64,000 nt of DNA from Mycobacterium sp. 1164966.3. GTDB lineage: Bacteria; Actinomycetota; Actinomycetes; Mycobacteriales; Mycobacteriaceae. The notes beneath the pieces are model-generated. The model made no database searches. It had not been told where the DNA came from and was given only the letters and a program-made list of their open reading frames with translations. Of this stretch, positions 25,041 through 36,110 are shown one piece after another (positions within the stretch are counted from its first letter, which is position 1; every line of letters begins with the position of its first letter). Location: positions 62,001-126,000 of the forward strand of contig NZ_LZSG01000001.1 of the NCBI RefSeq assembly GCF_001665395.1, read 5' to 3'. Position numbers and translations under genes: made by a program.

Positions 25041-26630
25041 TCTGCTCGCGCCACCCCGTTCGACTGGAACCTGCCGTACGCCTGGCCACGCAAACCCGTT
25101 CTGGCGGCCAATGTTGTCTGCACATCACAACCGCTTGCCGCTCAAGCGGGGCTTCGCATGCTCGCCGACGGTGGCAGTGCCGTGGACGCCGCCGTTGCCG
25201 CCGCCATCACGCTGACGGTGGTGGAACCGGTGTCCAACGGCATCGGCTCGGACGCGTTCGCGATCGTGTGGGACGGCCGGCAATTGCACGGGTTGAACGC
25301 ATCGGGCCGATCCCCGGCAGCCTGGACGCCAGAGTACTTCGGCGGCAACGCCGTTCCGGTGTTCGGGTGGAACTCGGTTACCGTGCCCGGCGCGGTGTCG
25401 GCGTGGGTGGAGCTGCACGCCAGGTTCGGCAAGTTAGCGTTCGAACGGCTCTTCGAGCACGCTATTTCCTACGGCCGCAACGGCTTCCTCGTCTCGCCTA
25501 CCGTCGCGTCGCAGTGGGCGGAACAGGTGCCGCTGTTCGCGGCGCAGCCGGGGTTCGCCGAGGCGTTCATGCCGGGTGGACGAGCACCGAAACCCGGTGA
25601 GCTGTTCAGATTTCCCGACCATGCGGACACACTCGAAAAGATCGCCGCCAGTAACGGCGAGGCGTTCTACCGCGGGGAACTCGCAGCGAAACTCGAAGCA
25701 CACGCGAGTGCCCACGGCGGCGCAATGCGCGCCAGCGACCTGGCTGCCCATCGTGCCGACTGGGTCGGCACCATCGACAGAAACTATCGCGGATACACCG
25801 TCCACGAGATCCCACCCAATAGCCAGGGCATCGTGGCCCTGATTGCACTGGGACTCCTCGAGCAGTTCGACATGTCTTCGTATCCAGTCGATTCCGCCGA
25901 CAGCGTCCACCTGCAGATCGAGGCGATTAAGCTCGCCTTCGCCGACGCACAGGCGTACGTGGCCGACAGCGATCATGTGCCCGTGCATCCAAAACACTTG
26001 CTGGACAACGAATACCTCAAGCAGCGAGCCGCGCTGATCGATTTGAAGCAAGCCAAGCCGGCGACCGCCGGAACCCCGAGAGGGGGCACCGTGTATTTGA
26101 CGGCCGCCGACGCATCGGGGGTCATGGTGTCGATGATCCAATCGAACTATATGGGGTTCGGCTCCGGCGTGGTGGTGCCGGACACCGGCATCGCCCTACA
26201 AAATCGCGGCGCGGACTTCGTTGCGGTGCAGGGGCATCCGAATCAGGTGGGGCCGCGCAAGCGTCCATACCACACCATCATCCCGGGCTTTGTCACCAAG
26301 GACGGCGCACCGGTAATGAGCTTCGGCGTGATGGGCGGACCGATGCAACCCCAGGGTCATGTGCAGGCGCTGACCCGCATCGCCGACCACGGGCAGAACC
26401 CGCAGGCGGCCTGCGACGGCCCACGGTTTCGGTGGATACAGGGCCTCCAGGTGGCCTACGAGAAAGGTTTTGCCACCGCAACTTCTGACGAATTATGCCG
26501 GCGCGGGCACGACTTGGTCGCCGTGGACGATTACAACCAGTTCGGCAGCTGCCAGGCGATCTGGCGGCTCGACGACGGGTATTTCGCGGCGAGCGATCCG
26601 CGTCGGGACGGCCAGGCCGCGGGGTTTTGA
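25023..26630 (+). CDS. ggtA: Gamma-glutamyltranspeptidase-family protein
   Basis: 535 residues from GTG 25023. Ntn-hydrolase precursor: after NVVCTSQPLAAQAGLRMLADGGSAVDAAVA come GIGSDAFAIVWDGR and the autocleavage site, where a Thr in PRGGTVYLTAADASG (near residue 355) would become the N-terminal nucleophile; the canonical TTH is replaced by GTVY. No signal peptide is visible, so it may be cytoplasmic and belong to the acylase-like branch. The GTG lies inside a hairpin, which could hinder initiation; no later ATG/GTG is plausible before conserved sequence. Converges on purD with 8 bases between. Counterpart recalled as Rv0773c. Confidence 0.87.
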   Translation: MSGDFASARATPFDWNLPYAWPRKPVLAANVVCTSQPLAAQAGLRMLADGGSAVDAAVAAAITLTVVEPVSNGIGSDAFAIVWDGRQLHGLNASGRSPAAWTPEYFGGNAVPVFGWNSVTVPGAVSAWVELHARFGKLAFERLFEHAISYGRNGFLVSPTVASQWAEQVPLFAAQPGFAEAFMPGGRAPKPGELFRFPDHADTLEKIAASNGEAFYRGELAAKLEAHASAHGGAMRASDLAAHRADWVGTIDRNYRGYTVHEIPPNSQGIVALIALGLLEQFDMSSYPVDSADSVHLQIEAIKLAFADAQAYVADSDHVPVHPKHLLDNEYLKQRAALIDLKQAKPATAGTPRGGTVYLTAADASGVMVSMIQSNYMGFGSGVVVPDTGIALQNRGADFVAVQGHPNQVGPRKRPYHTIIPGFVTKDGAPVMSFGVMGGPMQPQGHVQALTRIADHGQNPQAACDGPRFRWIQGLQVAYEKGFATATSDELCRRGHDLVAVDDYNQFGSCQAIWRLDDGYFAASDPRRDGQAAGF

Positions 26631-26638
26631 GGGCCCTT

Positions 26639-27907
26639 CTAGACGCCGATTCTCCCCTCGGCGGCCATCAACCCGATATCGCTGCGAAAATGGCTGCCCG
26701 GCAACCGAATCGAATCCAGGATATCGTAGGCCTGTGTGCGCGCGGCAGACAGGTCGGCGCCGGTGCCCACCACCGACAGCACGCGCCCACCCGACGAGAC
26801 GATCGCGCCGTCGTCACGCCGAGCCGTCCCCGCGTGCAGCACCCCTTCGGCTTCGGAGCCGGTCACGACGTCTCCGACGCGGGGGCGGCCGGGATAATTT
26901 TCGGCTGCCAGGACCACCGTCACGGCAGCGCCGTCGCGCCAGCGCAGCGGATCGAAGTCGGCCAGCCTACCGGTGGCCGCAGCATGCAGTAGCTGCCCGA
27001 GCGGTGACTCCAGCAGGGCCAGCACGCTCTGTGTCTCGGGATCCCCGAAGCGACAGTTGAATTCGACCACGGCAGGGCCGTCGGCGGTGATCGCGAGACC
27101 CACATAGAGCAATCCACTGAAGGGGCTTCCCCGCCGAACCAGCTCAGTCGCAACCGGTTCGGCGATCCGGGCCACCATTTCGCGGAAGACCTCGTCGGGT
27201 AGCCACGGCAGCGGCGCGTATGCGCCCATGCCGCCGGTGTTCGGCCCGCTGTCACCCTCACCGACCCGCTTGAAGTCCTGAGCAGGCAACAGTGGCACCA
27301 CGGTTTCGCCGTCGACGACGCAGAACAGCGACACCTCCGGCCCCTCGAGATAAGACTCCAGAAGTACGGGGTGGCCGGCGTCGAGCAGTGCGGCGGCATG
27401 CGCGCGGGCGGCGGCGCGGTCGGGCGTCACCACCACTCCCTTGCCCGCGGCCAGGTGATCGTCCTTCACCACCCAGGCCGGATCACCGGCGGCCACCCCG
27501 AACCGGTCCAGGGCAGCGTCCAAATGCGCTGGGTTGTCTACTATTTCGCTGCTCGCGGTGCGCACTCCGGCGGCCGCCATGACTTCCTTGGCGAATGCCT
27601 TGGAGCCTTCGATGCGGGCGGCGTCCTTACTGGGCCCGAAGCAAGCGATGCCAGCAGCACGCACGGCGTCGGCCACGCCCAACACCAGCGGCACCTCGGG
27701 TCCGATGACCACCATGTCGGAGCGGACTTTGCGTGCCAGCGCGACGACGTCGTCGGCGGAGGTGACGTCGACGTCGTGTTGCTCGGCCACTCGCGCGGTG
27801 CCGGCGTTGCCCGGAGCGACGATCAGACCGGTAACCTGCGGGTCTCTGGCCAGCGCCAGCAGCAGGGCATGTTCACGGGCACCGGAGCCGATCACCAGGA
27901 CGCGCAC
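26639..27907 (-). CDS. purD: Phosphoribosylamine-glycine ligase (GARS)
   Basis: 422 residues from GTG 27907. Starts [23 protein letters not shown], contains [14 protein letters not shown], the ATP-grasp segments [17 protein letters not shown] and [31 protein letters not shown], and [29 protein letters not shown]. Joins glycine to phosphoribosylamine with ATP in the second step of purine synthesis. Last in a line of minus-strand genes; 182 bases separate it from the CMD gene, so its own promoter is likely. Counterpart recalled as Rv0772. Confidence 0.97.
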   Translation of the reverse strand: MRVLVIGSGAREHALLLALARDPQVTGLIVAPGNAGTARVAEQHDVDVTSADDVVALARKVRSDMVVIGPEVPLVLGVADAVRAAGIACFGPSKDAARIEGSKAFAKEVMAAAGVRTASSEIVDNPAHLDAALDRFGVAAGDPAWVVKDDHLAAGKGVVVTPDRAAARAHAAALLDAGHPVLLESYLEGPEVSLFCVVDGETVVPLLPAQDFKRVGEGDSGPNTGGMGAYAPLPWLPDEVFREMVARIAEPVATELVRRGSPFSGLLYVGLAITADGPAVVEFNCRFGDPETQSVLALLESPLGQLLHAAATGRLADFDPLRWRDGAAVTVVLAAENYPGRPRVGDVVTGSEAEGVLHAGTARRDDGAIVSSGGRVLSVVGTGADLSAARTQAYDILDSIRLPGSHFRSDIGLMAAEGRIGV

Positions 27908-28089
27908 GACAGGTCACTCTATCGGGAGGGCCGGTCTTCCTGAATGCGGTTGCTCCCGGCGGGCCGCCCCCTCTCGGCCCGCCGGCGCAGCACTCGCTGA
28001 ATTGTAAAACTTTTCTGGCGAGCAATTCGGCGTCGTTTTATGCGTCAACGGCGCTCCGTCGGCTTCGTTGGCTGCCCGGCTAGGAAAAC

Positions 28090-28527
28090 TCAGTCCGGCT
28101 TGGTACCCGAATGCATCTTCAACGCGTTGCCGACGTTGGCCTTCTTGTCCTCGCCGGCGCCCTTGGCCGCGGCCTTCTTGCGCTTTGCCACGACGGTGTC
28201 GACCGCGCCATTGAGTCCCGAACCCCGCGGAAACCCGAGATAGTGCGTGAGGAAGACGGCCATCTCCTTCAGTTCGGTCTCGGTGAGTTCCCCGTTGAGC
28301 AGGGCGGCATTGATCTGGATCTCGGCCAGGTCGCGATTTCCGGCGGCGGTCACCGCCGTCAACGTCATGATGCGCTTGTCGCGCATCGACAACCCTGGTC
28401 GCGTCCAGATGCTGCCGAACAGGTGATCGACGGTCAGGTCGAAGTATGGGTCGCCCTCGATGTTGGGCATCTCCCAGCCGTAGACCTCGTTCATCTTCTC
28501 GAGGCCCTTGCGGCGCAGTTCGTCCAT
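28090..28527 (-). CDS. Carboxymuconolactone decarboxylase family protein
   Basis: 145 residues from ATG 28527 with GGAGG seven bases upstream; the GTG at 28533 overlaps the previous stop as GTGA and is the alternative. The CMD/AhpD helical fold is shown by FGSIWTRPGLSMRDKRIMTLTAVTAAGN and AEIQINAALLNGELTETELKEMAVFLTHYLGFP. The AhpD-type C-x-x-C is absent, so peroxidase activity is not expected. Lys/Ala-rich C-terminus. Part of the aldA-SDR-dehydrogenase-CMD operon; counterpart recalled as Rv0771. Confidence 0.88.
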   Translation of the reverse strand: MDELRRKGLEKMNEVYGWEMPNIEGDPYFDLTVDHLFGSIWTRPGLSMRDKRIMTLTAVTAAGNRDLAEIQINAALLNGELTETELKEMAVFLTHYLGFPRGSGLNGAVDTVVAKRKKAAAKGAGEDKKANVGNALKMHSGTKPD

Positions 28528-28529
28528 GT

Positions 28530-29393
28530 TCACTCCTCCGTCGACGCTGTGTGCGGCACGCCGAGACCCTCGGCCAGTCGTTCGAGCGCGACCTGTGCCA
28601 AGGGCAGGTCTACCGACACCGCCTCGCCCAGCGCCAGTGCCAGGCTCAGATCCTTCTCACCGAGTATGCGCGCGTGTAAAAACGGCTGATACAGGAAGCT
28701 GTCCGGTGGAATGGGTTTGGTGTCATCGCGGAACATGATCGAGCCGGCGCCACCCGTGATGGCATCGGAGTGACGAACCACCTGCCCGAGATCTTGCAGG
28801 TTCAGCCCACATTTTTCAGCCAACTTCGATGCCTCACATGCTGCCGCGAAAGAAATGTTGTGAAGCATGTTGCGGGCCAACTTCATTCGCGTTCCGGCGC
28901 CCGGCTTTCCCGCGTGGACCACTAACGACGCCCACAGCGAGAACGGCTCCTTGACTAGTGCGAACGCCTCGTCGGTGGCACCCACCATGGCGGCCAGCTC
29001 ACCCTTCTTGGCGGCCCGCCCGCTACCGCTGACGGGCGCATCCACAATGTGAATGCCTTGCGGCTCGAGTTCTTGGGCTAACTCGACGGCGGTCGTATCG
29101 CTGATCGTGGAGTGAATCGCGATCACGGTGCCGGGCTTGACATTCGGGCTCAGCGCGCCCACCACCTCGCGCACCTGCGCGTCGTCCAGGACAGTGACGC
29201 TGATGATGTCGGCCTCCGCGATGTCGGCGACGCTGTCGGCCAGCTGCGCGCCCTTCTCGGCGAACGGCGTCATCGCCTCGGTGCGGATGTCGAACACGAT
29301 GAGACCGCCGGGCCAGTCGATCAGCCGCATGGCCATCGGTGCGCCCTGCTTGCCCAGGCCGATGTAGCCCAGTTTGGGTTGGTTTTCGGACAC
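28530..29393 (-). CDS. NAD(P)-dependent beta-hydroxyacid dehydrogenase (HIBADH family)
   Basis: 287 residues from GTG 29393 (GAGGAG six bases upstream). Rossmann motif GYIGLGKQGAPMAMRL at the N-terminus, the substrate motif VDAPVSGSGRAAKKGEL, and the catalytic Lys region AGTRMKLARNMLHN. Oxidises a 3-hydroxy acid or reduces a semialdehyde. Eleven bases downstream of the SDR gene. Counterpart recalled as Rv0770. Confidence 0.92.
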   Translation of the reverse strand: MSENQPKLGYIGLGKQGAPMAMRLIDWPGGLIVFDIRTEAMTPFAEKGAQLADSVADIAEADIISVTVLDDAQVREVVGALSPNVKPGTVIAIHSTISDTTAVELAQELEPQGIHIVDAPVSGSGRAAKKGELAAMVGATDEAFALVKEPFSLWASLVVHAGKPGAGTRMKLARNMLHNISFAAACEASKLAEKCGLNLQDLGQVVRHSDAITGGAGSIMFRDDTKPIPPDSFLYQPFLHARILGEKDLSLALALGEAVSVDLPLAQVALERLAEGLGVPHTASTEE

Positions 29394-29404
29394 GCGTTGC
29401 TCCT

Positions 29405-30151
29405 CTACGATCGGATGATCTGTCCGCCGTCGACATTGAAGATCTGGCCGGTGATCCAGGAGGCCTGGTCGCTCAGCAGAAACAGGCACATCCCCACCAA
29501 ATCCTCCGGCGTCCCCATCCGGCTCAACGGAATCTGCTGCACCATCTGCTTGACCAGTTCGCCGGGCGTGACGCTCTTGGTGGCTTCGGTATCGATCGGC
29601 CCGGGTGCGATCGCGTTGATCCGGATCTTCTGGCCGCCCAACTCCCGGGAAAGCTGCTGGGTCAGCCCGTTGACGCCGACTTTGGCCAGGCCGTAGAAGT
29701 TTGAATACAGCCACGCCGCGGTGGACGACTGGTTGACGATCGCGCCGCCGCCCCTTTTGGCCATGTGCTTGTACACCGCGCGCGTACACACCAGCACTCC
29801 GTCGTGGTTGACGCTCATAAACTTCTTGTAGTAGTCCAGCGGCACGGTCAGCAGCAGGTCGAGCTTCATGCCGCCGTAGATCGCGGCGTTGTTCACCAGG
29901 TAGTCGATAGCACCGAATTCGCTGACTGTACGGTCGGCCATTGCCTTCGCCGACTCTTCGTCGGAAACGTCAACGGGCACATGGATTGCCGTGCCACCAT
30001 CGGCGACGAGCTGCTTGGCCGTTCGTTCGGCGGCGTCGGCGTTGATGTCGGCGACGACCACAGCGGCACCCTCGCGGGCCAGGGCTTCGGCGTACGCTTG
30101 CCCGATGCCCTGAGCGGCCCCGGTGACGATGGCCACCTTGTTTTCGAACAT
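29405..30151 (-). CDS. Short-chain dehydrogenase/reductase
   Basis: 248 residues from ATG 30151 (GGAAGGAAG upstream). Classical SDR: cofactor motif VTGAAQGIGQAYA, VVADIN suggesting NAD, NNAAIY, catalytic Ser in VNQSSTAAW and YGLAK (Y-x3-K), and a C-terminal GQIFNVDGGQI. Oxidoreductase on an alcohol or ketone. Between aldA and the HIBADH-like gene, so the trio may run sequential oxidation steps of one compound. Counterpart recalled as Rv0769. Confidence 0.93.
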   Translation of the reverse strand: MFENKVAIVTGAAQGIGQAYAEALAREGAAVVVADINADAAERTAKQLVADGGTAIHVPVDVSDEESAKAMADRTVSEFGAIDYLVNNAAIYGGMKLDLLLTVPLDYYKKFMSVNHDGVLVCTRAVYKHMAKRGGGAIVNQSSTAAWLYSNFYGLAKVGVNGLTQQLSRELGGQKIRINAIAPGPIDTEATKSVTPGELVKQMVQQIPLSRMGTPEDLVGMCLFLLSDQASWITGQIFNVDGGQIIRS

Positions 30152-30225
30152 GGCTTCCTTCCTGCCCAATGTGAGGTTATGGCACGCATTTCGCGCCGGC
30201 GCGTGGGTAAACCACACACTCGGCG

Positions 30226-31692
30226 TTAGTTCGCCGTCGCTATGAGTTTGGCTTCCAAATATTCCTCGAAGCCGAGAAGCCCCATCTCGCGGCCGTTCCC
30301 GGACTGCTTGTAACCGCCGAACGGCGCATCCGCCGAATACCAGACGCCGCCGTTGACGTTGACGGTCCCGACCCGCAATCGTGCGGCCACTGCTGCGGCG
30401 CGGTCAGGATCAGCGCTGAACACGGTGCCCGACAAGCCATACGGCGAATCGTTGGCAATCCGAACCGCGTCGTCGTCTCCGTCGTGGGCGATCACCGTGA
30501 GGACGGGGCCGAAGATCTCCTCCCGGGCGACCCGGGCGTCGTTGCCCAGGCCCGCGATGACGGTCGGCTCGATGAAGAAACCGACGTCCCTACCGGCCGG
30601 CCGGCCGCCACCACACGCGAACGTTCCGCCCTCGGCGATCGCCGAATCGAGGTAGCCTTGTACCCGATCCCGCTGTCGCGCCGAAATGAGCGGCCCGCAA
30701 ACGGTTTTGGAATCACTCGGATCCCCGGGTTTGATGGAGCCCATGGTGCCTGCCGCGATCGCGACAGCCTCGTCATAGCGGGTGCTCGGCACCACCAGCC
30801 GGGTTGTGATCGCGCACCCTTGTCCGGCGTGCATCGACGCGGTGAACGCCGAAACGGCGCATGCGCCCGCCAGATCGGCGTCGGCGAGCACGAGGAAGGC
30901 CGACTTTCCACCCAATTCCAGAAACACCTTCTTGATGGTGGCTGCGGCATCGGCCATCACGCTGCGGCCGGTAGCCGTCGAACCGGTGAACGAAATCATG
31001 TCTACCCGAGGGTCTTTCGCCAGCAATGCGCCCACGCTGTGGTCGCTGGAGGTGACGATGTTGACCACTCCGGCTGGAAAGTCGGTGTGCTCGGCGATGA
31101 GCTCGCCGAGTACCGCCGCACACCAGGGCGTGTCGGGCGCCGGCTTCAGGACGATGGTGTTGCCCGCGGCCAGCGCGGGGCCCAGCTTGGCGAGATTGAT
31201 CTGGTGCGGAAAATTCCACGGGGTGATCGCGCCGACGACGCCGACGGCTTCTCGCGTTATGGTGCGGCGGGTGGGGATTCCCATCGGCGCCGCGTCACCG
31301 AGATCCTGGTTCCATGCATAGGATTCGGCCGTGTCCGCCGAGAACGCCAGGTCGTTGACCGGGCCCTCCAACTGCGCGGCGGCGGTGAGCATTCGCGGCG
31401 CACCCACTTCTGCGATGGTGATCTCGCGCAATTCCTCAGTGTGTTGCTGCATCGCGTCACGCAGCTGGCGTACACACCGGACCCGCAGTTCGGTGTTGCG
31501 CGACCAGTCGGTCTCGTCGAACGCGCGCCGCGCGGCGTCGATGGCGCGGCCCATGTCATCGGCGTCGGCGTCGGCAGCGACACCCAGCACTTCCTCGGTG
31601 GCGGGATTGATCGTCGGGAAGGTGCCCGCACTGCCCGGACACGGTTTGCCGTCGATGAAAAGTGCACTCACGCCGTCGGCGACCAACGCCAT
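30226..31692 (-). CDS. aldA: NAD-dependent aldehyde dehydrogenase
   Basis: 488 residues from ATG 31692 with GGAG six bases upstream. ALDH superfamily: GAITPWNFP, KPAPDTPWCAAVLGEL, ISFTGSTATGRSV, catalytic Glu in LELGGKSA and Cys in HAGQGCAITTR, EEIFGPVLTVI. First gene of the minus-strand operon and divergent from a TetR gene 169 bases away. A GGACAnnTGTCC site lies 19 bases upstream of its start and a second one at the TetR start, so TetR repression of aldA is likely. Confidence 0.94.
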   Translation of the reverse strand: MALVADGVSALFIDGKPCPGSAGTFPTINPATEEVLGVAADADADDMGRAIDAARRAFDETDWSRNTELRVRCVRQLRDAMQQHTEELREITIAEVGAPRMLTAAAQLEGPVNDLAFSADTAESYAWNQDLGDAAPMGIPTRRTITREAVGVVGAITPWNFPHQINLAKLGPALAAGNTIVLKPAPDTPWCAAVLGELIAEHTDFPAGVVNIVTSSDHSVGALLAKDPRVDMISFTGSTATGRSVMADAAATIKKVFLELGGKSAFLVLADADLAGACAVSAFTASMHAGQGCAITTRLVVPSTRYDEAVAIAAGTMGSIKPGDPSDSKTVCGPLISARQRDRVQGYLDSAIAEGGTFACGGGRPAGRDVGFFIEPTVIAGLGNDARVAREEIFGPVLTVIAHDGDDDAVRIANDSPYGLSGTVFSADPDRAAAVAARLRVGTVNVNGGVWYSADAPFGGYKQSGNGREMGLLGFEEYLEAKLIATAN

Positions 31693-31710
31693 GTCTCGCT
31701 CCAATCGAAT

Positions 31711-31722
31711 GGACACTTGTCC
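31711..31722. promoter_or_regulatory. Candidate TetR operator 1 (aldA side)
   Basis: GGACACTTGTCC: five-base perfect arms around CT. The same GGACA-N2-TGTCC pattern is found at 31856-31867, with the two sites bracketing the divergent promoters of aldA and the TetR gene. Confidence 0.65.
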
Positions 31723-31849
31723 GATATCGCTTCTTGGAACCATAGCGTTCGGGTTGACAAGGGTGCAAGGGCCGGTCTCAGCGGTACCACAAGATCCCAT
31801 GTCAACTCCGTTTTAACGCTCGGGGTTGCTTCTCGAGGTAAGCATCCTC

Positions 31850-31867
31850 TAGCTTGGACATGTGTCC
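31850..31867 (+). promoter_or_regulatory. Leaderless -10 with overlapping TetR operator 2
   Basis: TAGCTT (31850-31855) is six bases before GTG 31862, giving a leaderless transcript. GGACATGTGTCC (31856-31867) covers the transcription start and start codon, so binding there would shut off the regulator's own gene and the P450 operon behind it. Confidence 0.62.
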
Positions 31868-32485
31868 AGCGATGCACTGGTTACCGCGCAACCCCAGCAC
31901 CAGGCCGGCGGCGCGCCACGCAACCGCCGCCAAGAGGAAACCTTCCGCAAGGTGCTGTTGGCCGGCATGGAGACGCTGCGCGAGAACTCCTACGCCGACC
32001 TGACCGTGCGCATGGTGGCGGCGCGAGCCAAAGTGGCCCCGGCGACCGCCTACACCTACTTCTCGTCAAAGAACCACCTGATCGCCGAGGTCTACCTCGA
32101 CCTGGTGCGGCAAGTTCCGTACTTCACCGATGTCAACGAACCCATGCCGACCCGGGTACATCAGGTGCTGCGCCATTTGGCGTTGGTGGTCGCTGACGAA
32201 CCCGAGGTCGGCGCGGCGTGTACCGCGGCGTTGCTCGGCGGCGGCAACGATCCCGCCGTGCGCGACGCCCGCGACCGGATCGGCGCGGAGATTCACCGCC
32301 GCATCACCTCGGCCATCGGACCCGGCGCGGACCCCAGCACGGTGTCGGCGCTCGAAATGGCCTTCTTCGGCGCACTGGTGCAGGCCGGCAGCGGGGAGTC
32401 CACCTATCACAAGATCGCGGACCGGCTGGCCGACGTGGTACGGCTCATCCTGGCCGGATCCGGAAGTAGCGGGAGCGAGCAATGA
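31862..32485 (+). CDS. TetR-family regulator of the cyp123-cyp51 operon
   Basis: 207 residues from GTG 31862. HTH at about residues 24-70 (QEETFRKVLLAGMETLRENSYADLTVRMVAARAKVAPATAYTYFSSKNHLIAEVY). Helical ligand domain follows. The stop overlaps the cyp123 start as ATGA, so it is the first gene of a P450 operon and divergent from aldA. Paired GGACAnnTGTCC sites fit autoregulation plus control of aldA. Counterpart recalled as Rv0767c. Confidence 0.92.
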   Translation: MSSDALVTAQPQHQAGGAPRNRRQEETFRKVLLAGMETLRENSYADLTVRMVAARAKVAPATAYTYFSSKNHLIAEVYLDLVRQVPYFTDVNEPMPTRVHQVLRHLALVVADEPEVGAACTAALLGGGNDPAVRDARDRIGAEIHRRITSAIGPGADPSTVSALEMAFFGALVQAGSGESTYHKIADRLADVVRLILAGSGSSGSEQ

Positions 32486-33702
32486 CAGTTCAAGTTGGCG
32501 GCCCGGAGCTGGTGCTCGATCCCTACGACTACGACTTCCACGAAGATCCCTACCCGTACTACAAGCGGCTGCGCGACGAGGCGCCGCTCTACCACAACGA
32601 GAAGCTCGGCTTCTGGGCGTTGTCGCGGCATAGTGATGTGCTGCAGGGCTTTCGCAACAGCACCACACTGTCCAACCGCGACGGCGTCTCCCTCGATCCG
32701 GTGTCCCGCGGTCCGCACGCGTCCAAGACGATGTCGTTCCTGGCCATGGACGACCCCGACCATCTGCGGTTGCGCACGCTGGTGTCAAAGGGCTTCACGC
32801 CGCGCCGGATTCGCGAACTCGAGCCGCGGGTCACCGAGCTGGCCGCGCAGCACCTCGACACCATGCTGGAGAAGGCGGCCGGCTCCGAAACTGTCGACTA
32901 CGTGGCGGAATTCGCCGGCAAGCTGCCCATGGACGTGATCTCGGAACTGATGGGTGTGCCGGTCGCAGACCGCGACCGCATCCGTGCCATGGCCGACGGC
33001 GTGATGCACCGGGAGGACGGCGTCACCGACGTTCCGGCTTCGGCCATCGAGGCGTCGATCAACCTGATCGTCTACTACCAGGCGATGATCGCGGAGCGCC
33101 GCAAGACGCCGACCGACGATCTCACGTCGGCGCTGCTCGAAGCCGAGATCAACGGCGACCGCCTCACCGACCAGGAAGTCCTGGGGTTCATGTTCCTGAT
33201 GGTGATCGCCGGCAACGAGACAACCACCAAACTCCTTGCCAATGCCGCATTCTGGGGCCACAAGAACCCCGATCAACTGACCCCGATCTACGCCGACTTG
33301 TCCCGGGTGCCGCTGTGGGTCGAGGAAACCCTGCGCTATGACACATCGAGTCAGATCCTGGCCCGCACCGTCTCCGGAGAACTCAACCTCTACGACACGA
33401 CGATCCCCGAAGGCGACGTCGTGCTACTCCTACCCGGCTCCGCCCATCGCGACGAGCGGGTGTTCGACAATCCCGACGACTATTTGATCGGACGCGAAAT
33501 CGGGTCCAAACTCATGAGTTTCGGCAGCGGCGCGCACTTCTGCCTGGGTGCCCATCTGGCCCGGATGGAAGCCCGGGTCGCGCTCACCGAACTCTTCAAG
33601 CGAATCCGCGGGTATCAGGTTGACGAGGCCAACGCCGTCCGCGTCCACTCCAGTAATGTCCGCGGGTTCGCCCACCTACCCATCACCGTGGAGGTCTCCT
33701 GA
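32482..33702 (+). CDS. cyp123: Cytochrome P450 (CYP123-like)
   Basis: 406 residues. I-helix AGNETTTKLLAN, helix K EETLR, heme loop FGSGAHFCLGAHLARME with the thiolate Cys, and an N-terminus PYDYDFHEDPYPYYKRLRDEAPLYHNEKLGFWALSRH. Gene order TetR-P450-SDR-cyp51-ferredoxin identifies it as the CYP123 orthologue (Rv0766c as recalled). Substrate unknown. Coupled upstream by ATGA and separated from the SDR gene by one base. Confidence 0.9.
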   Translation: MTVQVGGPELVLDPYDYDFHEDPYPYYKRLRDEAPLYHNEKLGFWALSRHSDVLQGFRNSTTLSNRDGVSLDPVSRGPHASKTMSFLAMDDPDHLRLRTLVSKGFTPRRIRELEPRVTELAAQHLDTMLEKAAGSETVDYVAEFAGKLPMDVISELMGVPVADRDRIRAMADGVMHREDGVTDVPASAIEASINLIVYYQAMIAERRKTPTDDLTSALLEAEINGDRLTDQEVLGFMFLMVIAGNETTTKLLANAAFWGHKNPDQLTPIYADLSRVPLWVEETLRYDTSSQILARTVSGELNLYDTTIPEGDVVLLLPGSAHRDERVFDNPDDYLIGREIGSKLMSFGSGAHFCLGAHLARMEARVALTELFKRIRGYQVDEANAVRVHSSNVRGFAHLPITVEVS

Positions 33703-33703
33703 G

Positions 33704-34524
33704 ATGCCGCGTTTCGAACCACATCCGGCGCGCAGGCCCGCGATCGTCGCGGGCGCATCGTCGGGAATCGGAGAGGCAACCGCGATTGAGCTTGCCGCTC
33801 ATGGCTTTCCGGTCGCCTTGGGTGCGCGGCGTCTGGAGAAGTGTCAGGAGATCGCCGAAAAGATCCGTGCGGACGGCGGTGAGGCCATCGCGTTGCCGCT
33901 CGACGTCACCGACGCGGACTCGGTCAAAGGATTCGTGCACCAAGCTGCCGAGCAACTCGGCGACATCGAGGTACTCGTCACCGGCGCCGGCGACACCTAC
34001 TTCGGCAAACTGCACGAAATCGACACCGAGACTTTCGAATCACAGGTACAGATTCATCTCATCGGAGCGAACCGATTGGCCACCGCGGTACTTCCGGGCA
34101 TGATCGAGCGCCGGCGCGGCGACCTCATCTTCGTCGGCTCCGATGTCGCCCTGCGCCAGCGCCCGCACATGGGGGCCTACGGTGCGGCGAAAGCCGCACT
34201 GGTGGCGATGGTTACCAACCTGCAGATGGAGCTCGAGGGCACCGGCGTTCGCGCCTCGATCGTGCACCCGGGACCAACGAAGACCGGAATGGGCTGGAGC
34301 CTGCCCCTGGAGTCGATCGGTCCCGCGCTGGAGGACTGGGCCAAGTGGGGCCAGGCGCGGCACAACTACTTCCTGCGGGCATCTGACCTCGCCCGCGCAA
34401 TCACATTCGTCGCCGAGACGCCCAGGGGTGGTTTCGTGGTCAACATGGAGGTTCAACCCGAGGCGCCGCTGGCCGAAGCGAAAGAACGTCAACAACTGAA
34501 AGTCGATGAGAAAGAGCTGGACTC

Positions 34525-34528
<4 letters not shown>
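33704..34528 (+). CDS. Short-chain dehydrogenase/reductase
   Basis: 274 residues from ATG 33704 (GGAGG a few bases before). Motifs: VAGASSGIGEATA (cofactor), LGARRL with the Arg pair favouring NADP, VTGAGDTYFG replacing NNAG, and catalytic YGAAK. Sits between two P450 genes and overlaps cyp51 by ATGA, so it may act on a P450 product, for example a sterol-like alcohol or ketone. Counterpart recalled as Rv0765c. Confidence 0.9.
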
Positions 34529-36107
<1,579 letters not shown>

Positions 36108-36110
36108 CTC

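Noticed and set aside
30484..32196. 570-codon open frame antisense to aldA and overlapping the TetR gene
   Set aside because: Conflicts with two well-supported genes and has no domain.
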